A stretch of 52,355 nt of DNA from an uncultured Polynucleobacter sp. Lineage in GTDB: Bacteria > Pseudomonadota > Gammaproteobacteria > Burkholderiales > Burkholderiaceae. The translations under genes and the position numbers were made by a program. The notes beneath the pieces are model-generated. The model worked only from the letters and a program-made list of their open reading frames with translations. It did not search any database and had not been told where the DNA came from. Positions 51,239-52,355 of the stretch are shown piece after piece. Every line of letters begins with the position of its first letter. Positions within the stretch are counted from its first letter, which is position 1. The stretch spans positions 1 through 52,355 of the forward strand of contig CALKUJ010000337.1 in NCBI GenBank assembly GCA_937996825.1, in the 5' to 3' direction.

Positions 51239-52114
51239 ATGACGAGTACAAGATTACGCTTTACCAAAATGCATGGCGCTGGCAATGACTTCATTGTCCT
51301 GAATGGGATATCTCAAGACCTCTCAGGCATCACCAAAGCGCAATGGGCAAGACTTGCACACCGTCAATTTGGTATTGGTGCTGATCAAATCCTTTTGGTA
51401 GAAAAGCCCACAGTTGCAGACGCAGAGTTTCGTTACAGAATTTTTAACTCTGATGGCGGTGAAGTTGAGCAATGTGGCAACGGATCTCGTTGTTTTGTCC
51501 GCTTTGTCAGAGAAAAAGGTCTCACAAAAAATAAAACCGTCAAAGTTCAAGTGGCTCACACCATCTTGTCATTGACCGAAAACGATGATGGTCAAGTGAC
51601 AGTGAACATGGGTGCCCCCATCCTTTCGAATGAGCTGATTCCTTTCAAATCTTCAGGCCTTCAGGAAAAGGTTGAAGGAAAAGCCAACTTATATCAATTG
51701 GAGCTTGGCGATCATGCCGTGTGGATCAATGCGATATCGATGGGCAATCCACATGCGGTGCAAATTGTGCAAGATGTTGAGACTGCACCTGTTGCCAAAG
51801 ATGGTCCACAGATAGAAACAAATTTGGCATTTCCGAAAAAGGTGAATGCTGGCTTTATGCAAATTCAAAATCGCCACGAAGTAAAACTGCGCGTCTTTGA
51901 AAGAGGCTCAGGAGAAACATTGGCTTGCGGAACCGGTGCTTGCGCAGCAGTGGTATCTGGAGTTTTGCGAGGTCAGTTGGATTCCCCAGTGACTGTTCAT
52001 ACACGTGGCGGAGATCTGAGTATTGCTTGGGACAATGCTTCTTCCATGCAAAATCCGGTCATGATGACCGGACCAGCTCAAACTGTTTTTGAAGGCGAGA
52101 TCACTCTCGACTAA
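51239..52114 (+). CDS. dapF: Diaminopimelate epimerase
   Basis: Interconverts LL- and meso-diaminopimelate for lysine and peptidoglycan. The two catalytic cysteines are in EQCGNGSRCFVRF and LACGTGACAAVV; the start MHGAGNDFIVLNG is typical. At 291 residues it is slightly longer than E. coli DapF (274), with insertion in the strand-rich middle (about residues 115-160). Divergent from metK and convergent with pyrE, 17 nt apart. Confidence 0.97.
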   Translation: MTSTRLRFTKMHGAGNDFIVLNGISQDLSGITKAQWARLAHRQFGIGADQILLVEKPTVADAEFRYRIFNSDGGEVEQCGNGSRCFVRFVREKGLTKNKTVKVQVAHTILSLTENDDGQVTVNMGAPILSNELIPFKSSGLQEKVEGKANLYQLELGDHAVWINAISMGNPHAVQIVQDVETAPVAKDGPQIETNLAFPKKVNAGFMQIQNRHEVKLRVFERGSGETLACGTGACAAVVSGVLRGQLDSPVTVHTRGGDLSIAWDNASSMQNPVMMTGPAQTVFEGEITLD

Positions 52115-52131
52115 GCGTTAGCTTAATGACA

Positions 52132-52355
52132 TTAAACGCCGTACTTATCTCGGTAGGCTTTCACAGCTGGTAAGTATTGTTGCAACTCTTTGCTTTGGCT
52201 TGACTCTAGAAAACTCATCAAACTTGCCAGATTTGCAATAGATACCACTGGCATACCAAACTCTTTTTCTACATTTTGTACGGCAGAGCTATCAGCAATC
52301 TCGGTAGCAGTTCCAGCCCTTTCCATGCGGTCCAATGCAATCAGAACAGCCGCAG
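52132..52355 (-). CDS. pyrE: Orotate phosphoribosyltransferase, C-terminal part
   Basis: Partial gene cut by the right window edge; about 73 codons are visible. The C-terminal part of PyrE begins in AAVLIALDRMERAG, the helix after the PRPP loop, then VQNVEKEFGMPVVSIANL and the end VKAYRDKYGV. PyrE makes orotidine monophosphate in pyrimidine synthesis. The PRPP-binding motif lies outside the window. Confidence 0.9.
   Translation of the reverse strand, partial: AAVLIALDRMERAGTATEIADSSAVQNVEKEFGMPVVSIANLASLMSFLESSQSKELQQYLPAVKAYRDKYGV

Noticed and set aside
1..52355. Mobile elements, prophage, CRISPR arrays, tRNA or rRNA genes
   Set aside because: No transposase, integrase, phage structural gene, regular spaced repeats or tRNA-like cloverleaf was recognised by reading; a tRNAscan and repeat search would be decisive.

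Overview
The window looks like ordinary chromosomal backbone of a low-to-moderate GC betaproteobacterium, most probably Polynucleobacter or a close freshwater Burkholderiaceae relative. This rests on gene content, not a search: a PhaM-type granule protein, a DUF1840 protein, a methionine synthase split into two genes, the proteobacterial-type GshA next to gshB and PTS genes, a Bug-type receptor, and an SAH riboswitch before ahcY. Genes are densely packed and often overlap by 4 nt. No insertion sequence, prophage, tRNA, rRNA or CRISPR array was seen, and no gene-free gap exceeds 300 bp.

Layout. 1-3321: leftward operon gshA-gshB-EIIA(Man)-HPr-ptsI (ptsI cut by the window edge). 3341-6376: nitrogen operon torF-glnK-amtB with a strong NtrC-type dyad, an imperfect sigma-54-like element and a terminator. 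6377-9049: ubiK, an MFS carrier and two small envelope proteins. 9085-13088: leftward operon VanZ/[2Fe-2S] protein/hydrolase/DUF493/lipB/lipA. 13115-15392: birA-coaX-small membrane protein and rfaE2. 14880-24166: a light and oxidative-stress region. 24203-27203: dsbA, a SPOR protein and argS. 27248-32854: DUF1840, split metH, phaM, MBL hydrolase. 32985-38742: carbonic anhydrase, DUF1289, Bug receptor, PIN protein, glmS, glmU. 38756-46848: lipoprotein, ttcA-folB-folM-like, midA, cca-NDUFA9-like-slt. 46878-52355: fau, metF, ahcY, metK, dapF and the 3' end of pyrE.

The most interesting region is 15404-24166. A MerR regulator with a cobalamin-binding domain of the LitR/CarH photoreceptor type (Wx9EH and ExHxxG both present) is followed by an iron-sulfur photolyase with all four cluster cysteines. 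Divergently lie a membrane-anchored glutathione peroxidase and folE2, then a tightly coupled five-gene operon. Its first three genes match the enzyme families of furan fatty acid synthesis (UfaD flavoprotein, UfaO/DUF1365, UfaM-type Cfa homologue), followed by an SDR and a SnoaL-like protein. I infer a B12-dependent light switch coupling DNA photorepair, lipid peroxide removal and membrane furan-lipid synthesis. In Rhodobacter the same lipid genes are linked to the singlet-oxygen sigma-E/ChrR system.

A second theme is one-carbon metabolism: split metH, metF, metK, ahcY, fau, folB, a FolM-like reductase and folE2 are all here. ahcY-metF sits behind a clear SAH riboswitch with an intrinsic terminator, and metK has a structured leader that I cannot assign to a known class.
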